NCBI RefSeq assembly: GCF_000014005.1
Contig: NC_008009.1
Coordinates: forward strand, 2,976,001 to 3,040,000
Direction of reading: 5' to 3'
DNA: 64,000 nt
Origin: Candidatus Koribacter versatilis Ellin345
GTDB lineage: Bacteria > Acidobacteriota > Terriglobia > Terriglobales > Acidobacteriaceae
The notes beneath the pieces are model-generated. The model made no database searches. It saw nothing but the letters and a program-made list of their open reading frames with translations, and was not told the origin of the DNA. Below, piece after piece: positions 8,787 through 17,263 of this stretch. The translations under genes and the position numbers were made by a program. Every line of letters starts with the position of its first letter. Positions within the stretch are counted from its first letter, which is position 1.

Positions 8787-10394
8787 TTGAATTTTCGCCG
8801 CGGCCTCATTCTCGTTTTCTGCTGTTTGCTGCTGAGCCTTACTGCTGTTGCCCAGGCACACGCGGGGGCACAAACGCTCCTCGTCCTCCCCTTCGACAAC
8901 GCATCCCGCGCCCCAGGCCTCGAATGGATCAGCGAGTCCTTCCCTGAGTTGCTCGGTCAGCGCATGGCCTCCCCCTCAACCTATGTCATTAGCCGTGACG
9001 AACGCCTGCTCGCCTTCGACCGCTTCGGCATCCCTCAAACCCTTCATCCTTCCCTCGCCACGCTCTATCGCATGGCCGAGCAAATGGACGCCGACTACGT
9101 CGTTATCGGCCACTACACGTTCGACGGCAACACTTTCACCGCAAATGCGCAGCTTCTCGACATGAAGTCACTGAAGTTGGAGCCATCCGTCACCGCTAGC
9201 GGCCCGCTCACCACGCTGATGAATATCCAGAGCACCCTCGCATGGGACCTGATCGGCGAAATGCAAAGGCAGCCGACTGGCTCGAAGGACGAGTTCCTCC
9301 GCGCCTCCTCCGGCATTCGACTCGACGCCTTCGAAAACTACGTTCGTGGCATCACCGCCGGCACCCGCCAGGAGAAGATCAATCGCCTGCGCGAGGCCAA
9401 CCGCCTCAGCCCGAATTACACCCGCGCCACGCTCGCGCTCGGCAAGGCTTATCTCGACAATCGCGACTACGATCAGGCCGTCAACTGGCTCTCGCGAATT
9501 CCAAAAAACGATCCGCTCGCAAATGAAGCCAGTTTCGATATCGGCATCGCGGCCTTTTATCGTGGCGACTTCGAACGCTCCGCTGAGGCCTTCAATTTCC
9601 TGCTGACCCGTTTGCCCATGCCCGCGATCTACAACAACCTTGGTGTCATCGCCGCCCGGCGCGGCCGGAAAACCGAAGCAGACCTGCTGCAGAAAGCTGT
9701 CGCTGCCGATCCCACCGACGCCGACTACCGTTTCAACCTCTCTGTTGCGCTCGCCCGTGGCGGCGACAACGCCGGCGCAGTGCGACAACTTCGCGACGCC
9801 CAAAAGACCCATCCCGACGACGCAGAGATCAAGTCTCTTCTGGATCAGCTTCAAGGCGCGGCAGTCTCCAACGTTTCGCACACCCAGGCAGCGCAGCTCA
9901 AACTCCCTATGGAGCGCCTGAAACGCACCTACGACGAAACTTCGTATCAGCAAGTGGCCATGGAAATCGAGAACGTCGCTGAGCAGCGCCTCGCGCAGGC
10001 CGATCCCAAGACTCACGCTGCCTACCATCTCGAACGCGGACGCGATCTGTTGAACCAGGGCTTCGCCGCGCAAGCCGAAAAACAATTCCGCGAGGCGTTG
10101 CAATACGATCCAAACAATGCCGTTGGTCATGCAGGCTTGGCACGCTCGCTTGAATCGAGCGACCCGGCGGCCTCCGCGCGCGAAGCCGACGCATCCCTCA
10201 AACTCCAGTCGAATGTCGACGCCTACCTAGTCGTGGCACGCTTGGCCGTCGCCCGCAAAGACACCCGCAAAGCGAATGACGCTGTCGATTCGGCCTTGAA
10301 ACTTGAGCCTGCGAATTCCGCCGCACTGGCACTCAAACGAAGCATAGAATCAAAGGCGGGTCAGGCCCCGCCATCCGGCAGCACGCCGGAGTAG
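8787..10394 (+). CDS. Exported TPR protein with TolB-N/FlgO-like domain
   Basis: A 535-residue protein from a TTG start, signal peptide at residues 1-26 (LLLSLTAVAQAHA). Residues about 30-155 (TLLVLPFDN, WISESFPELL, ADYVVIGHYTF) resemble the FlgO/CsgG-type domain that precedes TPRs in many acidobacterial proteins. From about 200 onward there are six or more TPR units (YTRATLALGKAYLDNRDYDQA; AEKQFREALQYDPNNAVGHAG; NDAVDSALKLEPANS). TPR arrays make scaffolds for protein assembly in the envelope. The NfeD-type protease starts 16 bp downstream, so this is the first gene of a likely operon reaching 13248. Confidence 0.82.
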   Translation: MNFRRGLILVFCCLLLSLTAVAQAHAGAQTLLVLPFDNASRAPGLEWISESFPELLGQRMASPSTYVISRDERLLAFDRFGIPQTLHPSLATLYRMAEQMDADYVVIGHYTFDGNTFTANAQLLDMKSLKLEPSVTASGPLTTLMNIQSTLAWDLIGEMQRQPTGSKDEFLRASSGIRLDAFENYVRGITAGTRQEKINRLREANRLSPNYTRATLALGKAYLDNRDYDQAVNWLSRIPKNDPLANEASFDIGIAAFYRGDFERSAEAFNFLLTRLPMPAIYNNLGVIAARRGRKTEADLLQKAVAADPTDADYRFNLSVALARGGDNAGAVRQLRDAQKTHPDDAEIKSLLDQLQGAAVSNVSHTQAAQLKLPMERLKRTYDETSYQQVAMEIENVAEQRLAQADPKTHAAYHLERGRDLLNQGFAAQAEKQFREALQYDPNNAVGHAGLARSLESSDPAASAREADASLKLQSNVDAYLVVARLAVARKDTRKANDAVDSALKLEPANSAALALKRSIESKAGQAPPSGSTPE

Positions 10395-10410
10395 CGCTTC
10401 GGAGGTCACC

Positions 10411-11727
10411 ATGCGACGCCTGTTGCTGCTTTTCGCCGCGCTCTGTATCGCCCTGCCGTCTCTCGCGCAAGTCGTCCGCCTCAAGCTCGACGACACCATT
10501 CAGCCGGTCTCCGAGGAATACATCAGCCGCGGCATCGATTACGCCGCAGAGCACAACGCACAGGCTGTCTTGATCGAGTTGCATACCCCCGGCGGCCTGG
10601 TCACCTCTACGCGCGCCATCATCTCGAAGATCCTTGGCTCCAAGGTTCCCGTAATCATTTACGTCTATCCGACAGGCGCGAATGCAGCTTCCGCGGGTTT
10701 CTTCATCCTTGAGTCCGCCGACATCGCCGCCATGGCGCCCGGCACCAACACCGGCTCTGCCCATCCCGTCTCGCTGGCCTTTGGCGTAGCGCAAACAAAG
10801 GAAGACGACACGATGAAGGCCAAGATCGAAAACGATCTCGCGGCCTTCCTTCGTTCATACGTCTCCAAGCGCGGACGCAACGTCGCTCTCGCCGAAACCG
10901 GCGTACGCGAATCAAAAGCCTTCTCCGACCAGGAAGCCCTCAGCCAGAACCTGATTGACGTCATCGCCAAAGACGAGCAGGACCTGCTCTCACAAGTGAA
11001 TGGCCGCACCGTAAAACGTTTCGACGGCAGCACGGTCGTCATGAAAATCGCCGCTGCTCCCATCACCGATTACGACCGCTCGCTCAAAGAACGCCTCCTC
11101 GGCTTCCTCGTCGATCCCAATATCGCGTTCCTCATTTTCGCCATCGGCGCCATCGGTCTATACGCGGAGTTCAATCATCCCGGCGCGATCATCCCCGGCG
11201 TTGTCGGAACCGTCTGCATCCTGCTTGCGCTATTCGCGTTCCATTTCCTTCCGATACGTTACGCAGCCGTCACGCTCATCCTCGCCTCGTTTATCTTCTT
11301 TGCGCTCGAAGCTAAATTCGCCACCCACGGAATTCTCGGCATCGCCGGTATCGCCTGCCTCGCTCTCGGTGGCATGTTGCTGGTGGATGGTCCCATCCCC
11401 GAAATGCGCGTCAAGTGGGAAATGGCGCTCTCTGTCTCGGTCGCCTTTGGCCTGATCACTGTCTTCCTGATGACCATCGCCCTCCGCGCGCGCCGCAATA
11501 AGGTGACCACCGGCATTCAAGGCCTGCTGGGCCAGACCGGCGTCGCCCGTTCGCCGTTATCACCAACCGGCAAAGTTACGGTCATGGGTGAGATCTGGGA
11601 CGCCGCCTCGCTGGTACCCGTCGCAGCCGGCGAACCGGTCGTTATACGCGGGATTGACGGGCTTACCCTGCGCGTCGAGCCCGTCGCACAATCTGTCGCC
11701 GCACGAGAAGTCGTATTACAGCGTTGA
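10411..11727 (+). CDS. NfeD-type membrane serine protease (ClpP class)
   Basis: A 438-residue protein with signal peptide 1-20. Residues about 22-210 are a ClpP/SppA-class fold: the PGG turn (ELHTPGGLVTSTR), the nucleophile Ser94 in NAASAGFF, and a probable general base Lys in the stretch 130-138. Four or five membrane helices follow (about 225-365), then a carboxyl OB-fold NfeD domain (GLLGQTGVARSPLSPTGKV, EPVVIRGIDGLTLRVEPV). Homologues cleave stomatin-family proteins and shape membrane microdomains. The SPFH protein encoded next is its usual genetic partner, which supports the assignment. Confidence 0.9.
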   Translation: MRRLLLLFAALCIALPSLAQVVRLKLDDTIQPVSEEYISRGIDYAAEHNAQAVLIELHTPGGLVTSTRAIISKILGSKVPVIIYVYPTGANAASAGFFILESADIAAMAPGTNTGSAHPVSLAFGVAQTKEDDTMKAKIENDLAAFLRSYVSKRGRNVALAETGVRESKAFSDQEALSQNLIDVIAKDEQDLLSQVNGRTVKRFDGSTVVMKIAAAPITDYDRSLKERLLGFLVDPNIAFLIFAIGAIGLYAEFNHPGAIIPGVVGTVCILLALFAFHFLPIRYAAVTLILASFIFFALEAKFATHGILGIAGIACLALGGMLLVDGPIPEMRVKWEMALSVSVAFGLITVFLMTIALRARRNKVTTGIQGLLGQTGVARSPLSPTGKVTVMGEIWDAASLVPVAAGEPVVIRGIDGLTLRVEPVAQSVAAREVVLQR

Positions 11728-11790
11728 AATAAGCTCGATTACCATTCCGGCGCAGAATCTCCCCTCCGCATGGCAACGGCGTAATCTCGC

Positions 11791-11819
11791 TTACTGTCGT
11801 GCTCAGCATCAGATACAAT
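11791..11819 (+). promoter_or_regulatory. Probable sigma-70-type promoter before the SPFH gene
   Basis: TTACTG and TACAAT are separated by 17 nt, 32 bp upstream of the SPFH ATG, in a 123-bp gap. This would let the SPFH and SPOR genes be transcribed apart from the NfeD gene. Consensus match only. Confidence 0.45.
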
Positions 11820-11850
11820 CCGCGAAGAGTCTCTAGTACCGGAGGCAGCC

Positions 11851-12624
11851 ATGCCCGCGTTTGCACCGATCGCAATCATCGTCGTCATCTTCATCTTCTG
11901 GGTCCTGAGCTGCATCAAGGTCATCCCCGAGTACGAGCGCGCCGTCATCTTCACGCTTGGCCATCTCAACCCGCAACCGAAAGGTCCCGGCCTGGTGTTG
12001 ATCTTCGCTCCCTTGCAGCGCGTGGTCCGTGTCTCGCTGCAGCAGGAAGCGATGGAAGTTCCGCCGCAGGACATCATCACTCGCGACAACGTCACCCTCA
12101 AAGTGAACGCCGTTATCTTCCTCCGCGTGATTGATCCGAACCGCGCCATCGTCCAGGTCTCGAACTATCGCTACCAGACCTCGCAATTTGCCCAGACGAC
12201 GCTGCGCTCCGTCCTCGGCGAAGTTGACCTCGACGAGTTACTGGCTCACCGCGAGAAGATCAATCTGCGATTGCAGAGCATCCTCGATCAGCACACCGAT
12301 CCCTGGGGCGTGAAAGTCACCAGTGTCGAAGTGAAACAGGTTGATTTGCCGGAGAGCATGCAGCGCGCCATGGCCAAACAGGCCGAGGCAGATCGCGAAA
12401 AGCGATCGAAAATCATCCACGCCGAGGGTGAATTCGCCGCTGCCCAGCGCCTCACCGAAGCCGCCCATCTGCTCTCCACCGAGCCTGCCTCCATGCAATT
12501 GCGCTATCTCCAAACCCTCACCGAAATCGGCGTCGAGAAGAACACGACGGTAATCTTCCCCGTTCCGGTAGATATGCTACAGGGCATCCAGCAAATCATT
12601 AACAAGGCCGTGACGAAGCCGTAA
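11851..12624 (+). CDS. SPFH/band-7 protein, slipin (stomatin) type
   Basis: A 257-residue protein with one amino-terminal membrane helix (APIAIIVVIFIFWVLSCIKVI) followed by the SPFH domain: EYERAVIFTLG, PGLVLIFAPLQRVVRVSLQQ, TRDNVTLKVNAVIFLRV, then the coiled-coil segment rich in Glu/Ala (KQAEADREKRSKIIHAEGE). These proteins oligomerise at the inner membrane and are thought to scaffold lipid domains; NfeD proteases bind or cleave them. A GGAGG site lies 8 bp before the ATG. The carboxyl end (TTVIFPVPVDML) matches the slipin type rather than HflK/HflC. Confidence 0.93.
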   Translation: MPAFAPIAIIVVIFIFWVLSCIKVIPEYERAVIFTLGHLNPQPKGPGLVLIFAPLQRVVRVSLQQEAMEVPPQDIITRDNVTLKVNAVIFLRVIDPNRAIVQVSNYRYQTSQFAQTTLRSVLGEVDLDELLAHREKINLRLQSILDQHTDPWGVKVTSVEVKQVDLPESMQRAMAKQAEADREKRSKIIHAEGEFAAAQRLTEAAHLLSTEPASMQLRYLQTLTEIGVEKNTTVIFPVPVDMLQGIQQIINKAVTKP

Positions 12625-12648
12625 TGTAGTAGCGAGGCTTTGAAGTAG

Positions 12649-13248
12649 ATGCAATCTCAGGACACTGAAATCACCCTTGGGCTCGGAAAACTGCTCGGGC
12701 TCTTTCTTGTACTCGCAATTCTCTGCGGCGTCTTCTTCAGCATCGGCTACTCGTTCGGCAAGAGTTCCGCGAAGGGCGCCGCCACAACCGCCGACGCTTC
12801 CCTCGCCTCCGAGCCCTCCGGCCCCAAGCCAGCCGGCAGCGTCTCCGCGAAGTCAGCTCAGCCTGAGAACAAGCCCGACCTCACGTTCTACAAAGCCGTC
12901 GGTCAAAAAGAGCCCGACGCCAATCTGCAGAAGCCCGAGCCTGAACCCGAGGTCACGCCTGCTCCCGCGCGCGCTGCCGACCCCATGACGCCGAAATCCG
13001 TCGCGCCCGAAATCGCTCGCCCCGGTTCCGGGTACGTCGTGCAGGTCGCCGCCGTCAGCAAACAGGAAGACGCTCAAGCCCTCGCCGACGCTCTGCGCAA
13101 AAAGAGCTACGCCGTCCTGATCGCTACCAACCCGCCCAACGACAAGCTCTACCACGTGCAAGTCGGCCCCTTCGTCGACATCGCCACCGCCGAAGACATG
13201 CGGACGCGCCTCGTAAGCGACGGCTACAACCCTATCCTTAAAAAGTAA
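12649..13248 (+). CDS. Membrane-anchored SPOR-domain protein
   Basis: A 199-residue protein: a short cytoplasmic amino end, one membrane helix (about residues 14-33, LLGLFLVLAILCGVFFSIGYSFG), a Pro/Lys/Ala/Glu-rich linker about 40-120, and a carboxyl SPOR domain (about 126-199: GYVVQVAAVSKQEDAQALAD, YHVQVGPFVDIATAED). SPOR domains bind denuded glycan strands of peptidoglycan at division sites. It is 24 bp behind the SPFH gene and ends at the hairpin 13266-13287, so it closes the TPR/NfeD/SPFH run. A role at the septum or cell wall is inferred. Confidence 0.9.
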   Translation: MQSQDTEITLGLGKLLGLFLVLAILCGVFFSIGYSFGKSSAKGAATTADASLASEPSGPKPAGSVSAKSAQPENKPDLTFYKAVGQKEPDANLQKPEPEPEVTPAPARAADPMTPKSVAPEIARPGSGYVVQVAAVSKQEDAQALADALRKKSYAVLIATNPPNDKLYHVQVGPFVDIATAEDMRTRLVSDGYNPILKK

Positions 13249-13265
13249 TCGGTTTTCGTTTCGGG

Positions 13266-13287
13266 AAAGCGTGCTGCGGCGCGCTTT
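13266..13287 (+). terminator. Intrinsic terminator of the envelope gene run
   Basis: A 9-bp stem (AAAGCGTGC/GCGCGCTTT, one G-T pair) with loop TGCG, followed by TCTTC, starts 18 bp after the SPOR stop. It overlaps the longest possible ArsR reading frame, which favours a later ArsR start. Confidence 0.75.
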
Positions 13288-13312
13288 TCTTCATGCTGCA
13301 ACGCAGCGAAGC

Positions 13313-13639
13313 ATGGCTATATTGATGGCCATGAATACCAAGAACGGAAACGGACATCATCTCACTGAACAACTGCGTGCCGTTGCCGATCCCACCCGCC
13401 GCCGCATCCTCAGAATGCTCGGCGAAAAGGGCCATTGCTCCATCGGGGAATCTACCGGCCTCTGCGCCCGCGACATCGAAGCCAAAATCAAACTCTCGCA
13501 ACCAACGGTTTCGCACCACATGAAAATCCTCGCCGACGCCGGCCTGATCACCGGCCAACGCCGCGGCCAATGGACGTGGTACCGCCGCGACGAAACCGCA
13601 GTACGGCAGATGACGAAGAAGTTCAGGGAAGAACTTTGA
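13313..13639 (+). CDS. ArsR-family winged-helix repressor
   Basis: About 108 residues. The core is HLTEQLRAVADPTRRRILRM, a helix-turn-helix (IKLSQPTVSHHMKILADAGL) and a wing (RRGQWTWYRRDE), the ArsR/SmtB layout. There is one Cys in CSIGEST and a second in GLCARD, in an insert between helices; they could form a metal or redox sensor but do not match the classical ELCVCD motif. Possible ATGs are 13313, 13325 and 13331; an upstream GTG at 13271 is unlikely since it lies inside a terminator. No neighbouring target gene is obvious. Confidence 0.82.
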   Translation: MAILMAMNTKNGNGHHLTEQLRAVADPTRRRILRMLGEKGHCSIGESTGLCARDIEAKIKLSQPTVSHHMKILADAGLITGQRRGQWTWYRRDETAVRQMTKKFREEL

Positions 13640-13880
13640 CCTTAACCGCGCCGCGTCTCGCGTTCGACTTTATGTCTGGCTTTGTATCAGGGCAGCGCTT
13701 TAGCGCTGCCGATTTCAGCAACCGAAGAAAATCGGCTTCAGCCGCTGCTTCGCCCTCGTCATCAGGAACCGTGTCCCGCAGCCGATTCGCCTTGTAGTCG
13801 TAGTTAGGATCGTAATCGACCGTCCCAAACAACTTCAGAATGTCACTCTGCTTCTTCTTGGTGAAAGCTCCTCCTAATTC
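13623..13880 (-). pseudogene. Remnant resembling the C-terminal part of a VapB-type antitoxin
   Basis: Below the BNR gene an open minus frame encodes KKKQSDILKLFGTVDYDP then NYDYKANRLRD and an acidic tail, a pattern I associate with the C-terminal toxin-binding part of small plasmid-type antitoxins. No ATG or GTG follows the AGGAGGAG stretch near 13870, the DNA-binding half is absent, no toxin gene is adjacent, and the 3' part of the frame is a dispersed repeat (13681-13748). It is best read as a decayed gene cut by repeat insertion. The family assignment is from memory and unsure. Confidence 0.35.
13681..13748 (+). repeat. REP-like paired-hairpin repeat, copy 1
   Basis: TTTGTATCAG, then a perfect hairpin GGCAGCGCT-TT-AGCGCTGCC (13691-13710), a spacer, then a second hairpin CGGCT-TC-AGCCG ending in CTGC. 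The same architecture recurs at 17113, 19548-19784, 24748 and 26864 with different stem sequences. Confidence 0.85.
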
Positions 13881-13890
13881 TCCGTCGATC

Positions 13891-16800
13891 CTATTCCACC
13901 CCCAGCCTAACCGCCCCGCTCTTCTGCATCGCCTCATTCAAAGCAGGCACATCCGTCTTCCGAATCTCTTCCCACCTGGCGATATTTGCATCCGATTGCT
14001 GAGACAGATACTCGTACACCGACTTCTCCTGCGTAGTCGGCGGCGCATCCGCAATATCAATGAACGCGGCAAACGTGGCCCACTGCTCGTTCAGCATGTT
14101 CGGATACCGCAGGTTCCCTTCCGTGCTCTTCAGCTTCACCTGGATCAGCTGTTCCTCCACGCCCGACATCTTCTTATCGAGCGCCTCCGCCTGTTCCAGC
14201 AACTGCTTCCCTTGCGGATTTTCGCCCACCCACTTCTTCAGTGTCTCCAGCTTCTCCCGCAGGTCGCGGATCTGGTTCACCGCCGTATGCAGTTTCGTGA
14301 TGCGCTCGCGCACTTCAAGTTCGAACGCCACCTGCTGTTCGATCCCCTGCGCGACGTCCGCAGAATCCCGCGGATCCGCCTTCAGTTCCCACGGCTGTTC
14401 AGACTTCCGCCCGTCCACTGTGAGCCGGATCGTGTACTTCCCCGGCGCTGCCACAGGTCCTTGCGGCGGCAGGCCTTCGTACACCGCGCTCGGCGTCTGC
14501 GTCGGATCCTCCCACCGCAAATTCCACGCAAAACGATTCAACCCAGCCTTCGCCGGAATCAAGTTCGGAGGCGCTTCCAGGTCCGGCCACTCTTGCGGCT
14601 GCTCGTTGGCGGCCTTCTTTTCGCGGTCTGAGAACTTCTTTACCAGCTTGCCGCTCGAATCCAGAATCTCCAGCGTAGCCTCAGTTTTCGGCGCATCCTT
14701 CAAGTAATAGTAGAAGGTCGCTCCGTTCGGCGGATTGTCCCCCACAGGTCGCCGCCGATCCACTCCATCCGGATAGTGCACTCGATGGCTTTCCCGCGGC
14801 CTGTACAGCACCGCCTCCGCATTCCCACCGTCCAACTCCCGCAGAGGCGTGATGTCATCCAGCACCCAGAACGACCGCCCATGCGTCGCCACCGACAAAT
14901 CATTCGCATGAATCACGAGGTCATGAATCGGCACCACCGGCAGATTCAGTTGCAGCCGCTCCCAATTCGCCCCATCGTTGAACGACACATAAACGCCCTT
15001 CTCCGTTCCGGCGAAGAGCAGTCCCTTGCGCACCGTGTCCTCACGCACGGCATGCACGTAAGCATTCTCCGGAATACCTGCAGTGATCGCCGTCCAGGTC
15101 TTGCCGAAATCGTGCGTCTTGTAGATGTACGGCTTAATGTCATCCAGCTTATGCCGATCCACCGCGATATACGCCGTCCCCGCATCAAACGGTGACGCCT
15201 CCACCAGGCTCACCGTGCTCCACTCCGGCATCGCTTTCGGCGTAATGTCTTCCCAGTGCGCGCCGCCATCGCGCGTCAGCTTCATCAGTCCGTCGTCTGT
15301 GCCCGCCCAGATCAAGTCCTTCTGCTTCGGCGACTCCGCCACCGTGAACACCGTGTCGTAATACTCCACAGTCGTAATGTCCAGCGTGATTGGCCCACCC
15401 GATGGCGTCTGCTTCGACTTATCATTCCGCGTCAGGTCTGGCGAAATCTCCTTCCAGCTCTGTCCACGATCGGTAGTTTTGAAGATGCGATCGCCCGCCG
15501 TGTAAATCGTGTTCGGATCGTGCGGCGAGATAATGATCGGCTCCGTCCACTGGAAGCGGATCTTCTGCTTGTCCGCGCCCTGTCCCGACGTATCCAGTGG
15601 GAACGGCGAAATGTCCTGGATGGTCTCGCGCGAGCGGTCGTAGCGCGTCACCACGCCTCCGCCATCGCCCGCATACACAATGTTTGCGTTGTTCGGGTCC
15701 GGCGCAATATAGCCGCTCTCGCCGCCGCCCACCGCGTACCAATCCCAGCGCCCAATCACGCCTTCCTGCTCATCCATCGTTGCAATCCCGACGGTCGAGT
15801 TGTCCTGCTGCGCGCCGTACAGGTAGTACGGATACCGGTTGTCCGCCACAATGTGGTAGAACTGCGCCGTCGGCTGGTTCTGCTGCGTCGACCACGTCTT
15901 CCCGCCATCGAGCGAGATCGTCGCCCCGCCATCATTGCTGTTGATCAGCCGATCGCTGTTCTGCGGATCAATCCACAGCCCATGATGATCGCCATGCGGC
16001 GCCGGCAAAAGATCAAACGTCTTCGCGCCGTCCGTAGATTTGAACGCACCGGTATTCAGCACATACACGGTGTCAATGTTCTTGGGATCGGCAAAGATGT
16101 GCGTGAAGTACCACGCGCGCTGCCGATAGCGCTCATCATCGTTGATGCGCGTCCACGTCGCGCCCGAATCTTCGGAGCGGAAGATGCCGCCCTCTTTCGC
16201 CTCGATCAGCGCAAACACCCGCGTCGAGTTCGCCGCCACCGCAATCCCAATCCGTCCGTAAATCCCCTCCGGCAGCCCATGCCCTTCCAGTCGCTTCCAA
16301 GTCGTGCCGCCATCAGTGGACTTATACAGCCCGCTCCCCGGCCCGCCACTGCTCATGTTCCAGGGCTTGCGCACCACCTGCCACAGCGCCGCGTACACGG
16401 TATTCGCGTTGTTCGGATCGAACTGCACATCGATCGCGCCCGTCTGATCGTCCTTGTAGAGAACTTTCTCCCAGGTCTTACCGCCATCAATCGTGCGGAA
16501 CACACCGCGCTCCGCATTCGGCCCAAACGCATGTCCCAGCGCCGCCACAAACGCGCGGTTCGGGTTCTTCGGATCAACAATTAGCCGCCCAATCTGCCTC
16601 GTGTCTTCCAGTCCAATGTGCTGCCAGTTCTGCCCGCCATCCACGGATTTGTACACGCCGTTGCCGTAAGTAATGTTCCCTCGGATGCAAGCCTCGCCGG
16701 TCCCCACATACAGCACGTTGTGATCGCTCTCAGAAACCGCAATCGCCCCGACGGAAACAATCCCGTCCTTATCCGCAATCGGCTTCCATGTCCCGCCCGC

Positions 16801-17022
16801 ATCGGAGGTCTTCCACACGCCGCCCGCGACAGCGCCAAAGTAAAACGTCGCCGGATCCCCCGGCACGCCCGTCACGGCCAGCACACGTCCGCCGCGGAAC
16901 GGCCCAATCTGCCGCCACTTCATCGCGCCAAAATTCTGTTCGGAATACTGCTGAGCATGAAGAGAAGAAGAGATAACCAGGAGCGCAAAAACCAGCGCCA
17001 GGAAGCGCGAGCAAATTCTCAT
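13891..17022 (-). CDS. Large secreted BNR/sortilin-like beta-propeller protein
   Basis: About 1043 residues with signal peptide MRICSRFLALVFALLVISSS. Residues about 35-700 contain many BNR/Asp-box repeats of form S-x-D-x-G-x-T-W (WKTSDAGGTWKPI, YKSVDGGQNWQHI, FRTIDGGKTWEKV, FRSEDSGATWTRI, KTTDRGQSWKEI), which build one or two large propellers like those of VPS10/sortilin and plant photosystem II factor HCF136-like families. The last 300 residues have a beta-sandwich-like part (KYTIRLTVDGR) and coiled coil (VRERITKLHTAVNQIRDLREKL). Acidobacteria often carry many copies; substrate unknown, and catalytic sialidase Arg residues are not evident. The ATG at 17022 is preferred to 17070 because it starts the signal peptide. 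Confidence 0.85.
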   Translation of the reverse strand: MRICSRFLALVFALLVISSSLHAQQYSEQNFGAMKWRQIGPFRGGRVLAVTGVPGDPATFYFGAVAGGVWKTSDAGGTWKPIADKDGIVSVGAIAVSESDHNVLYVGTGEACIRGNITYGNGVYKSVDGGQNWQHIGLEDTRQIGRLIVDPKNPNRAFVAALGHAFGPNAERGVFRTIDGGKTWEKVLYKDDQTGAIDVQFDPNNANTVYAALWQVVRKPWNMSSGGPGSGLYKSTDGGTTWKRLEGHGLPEGIYGRIGIAVAANSTRVFALIEAKEGGIFRSEDSGATWTRINDDERYRQRAWYFTHIFADPKNIDTVYVLNTGAFKSTDGAKTFDLLPAPHGDHHGLWIDPQNSDRLINSNDGGATISLDGGKTWSTQQNQPTAQFYHIVADNRYPYYLYGAQQDNSTVGIATMDEQEGVIGRWDWYAVGGGESGYIAPDPNNANIVYAGDGGGVVTRYDRSRETIQDISPFPLDTSGQGADKQKIRFQWTEPIIISPHDPNTIYTAGDRIFKTTDRGQSWKEISPDLTRNDKSKQTPSGGPITLDITTVEYYDTVFTVAESPKQKDLIWAGTDDGLMKLTRDGGAHWEDITPKAMPEWSTVSLVEASPFDAGTAYIAVDRHKLDDIKPYIYKTHDFGKTWTAITAGIPENAYVHAVREDTVRKGLLFAGTEKGVYVSFNDGANWERLQLNLPVVPIHDLVIHANDLSVATHGRSFWVLDDITPLRELDGGNAEAVLYRPRESHRVHYPDGVDRRRPVGDNPPNGATFYYYLKDAPKTEATLEILDSSGKLVKKFSDREKKAANEQPQEWPDLEAPPNLIPAKAGLNRFAWNLRWEDPTQTPSAVYEGLPPQGPVAAPGKYTIRLTVDGRKSEQPWELKADPRDSADVAQGIEQQVAFELEVRERITKLHTAVNQIRDLREKLETLKKWVGENPQGKQLLEQAEALDKKMSGVEEQLIQVKLKSTEGNLRYPNMLNEQWATFAAFIDIADAPPTTQEKSVYEYLSQQSDANIARWEEIRKTDVPALNEAMQKSGAVRLGVE

Positions 17023-17112
17023 GAAACGATCACCCGTTCGATACGAAGAGTGACGCAATGGTAATGGCAAGGGACGAAGTTGGCAAAACAGCTGAACTTA
17101 TATCAAAGCGGA

Positions 17113-17178
17113 TTTGTGAAAGGGCACGACTTTAGTCGTGCCGAAAGTGCCGAAAAGGACCGGGCTTCAGCCCCTGCG
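17113..17178 (+). repeat. REP-like paired-hairpin repeat, copy 2
   Basis: TTTGTGAAAG, hairpin GGCACGACT-TT-AGTCGTGCC, spacer, then CGGGCTTCAGCCC-CTGC. It lies between the divergent BNR and 17264 genes. Confidence 0.85.
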
Positions 17179-17263
17179 TTGACGTAGCTGTCGATCTCTC
17201 GGTCCACGAGCGCAACACCTAGATCACAACGATTCCGTCTGGCTCTCGTCTAAAATCACGCCC

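Noticed and set aside
15256-16584. A 442-residue plus frame opposite the BNR gene
   Set aside because: Arg/Val/Ile-rich antisense shadow of a gene with repeated Asp-box motifs.
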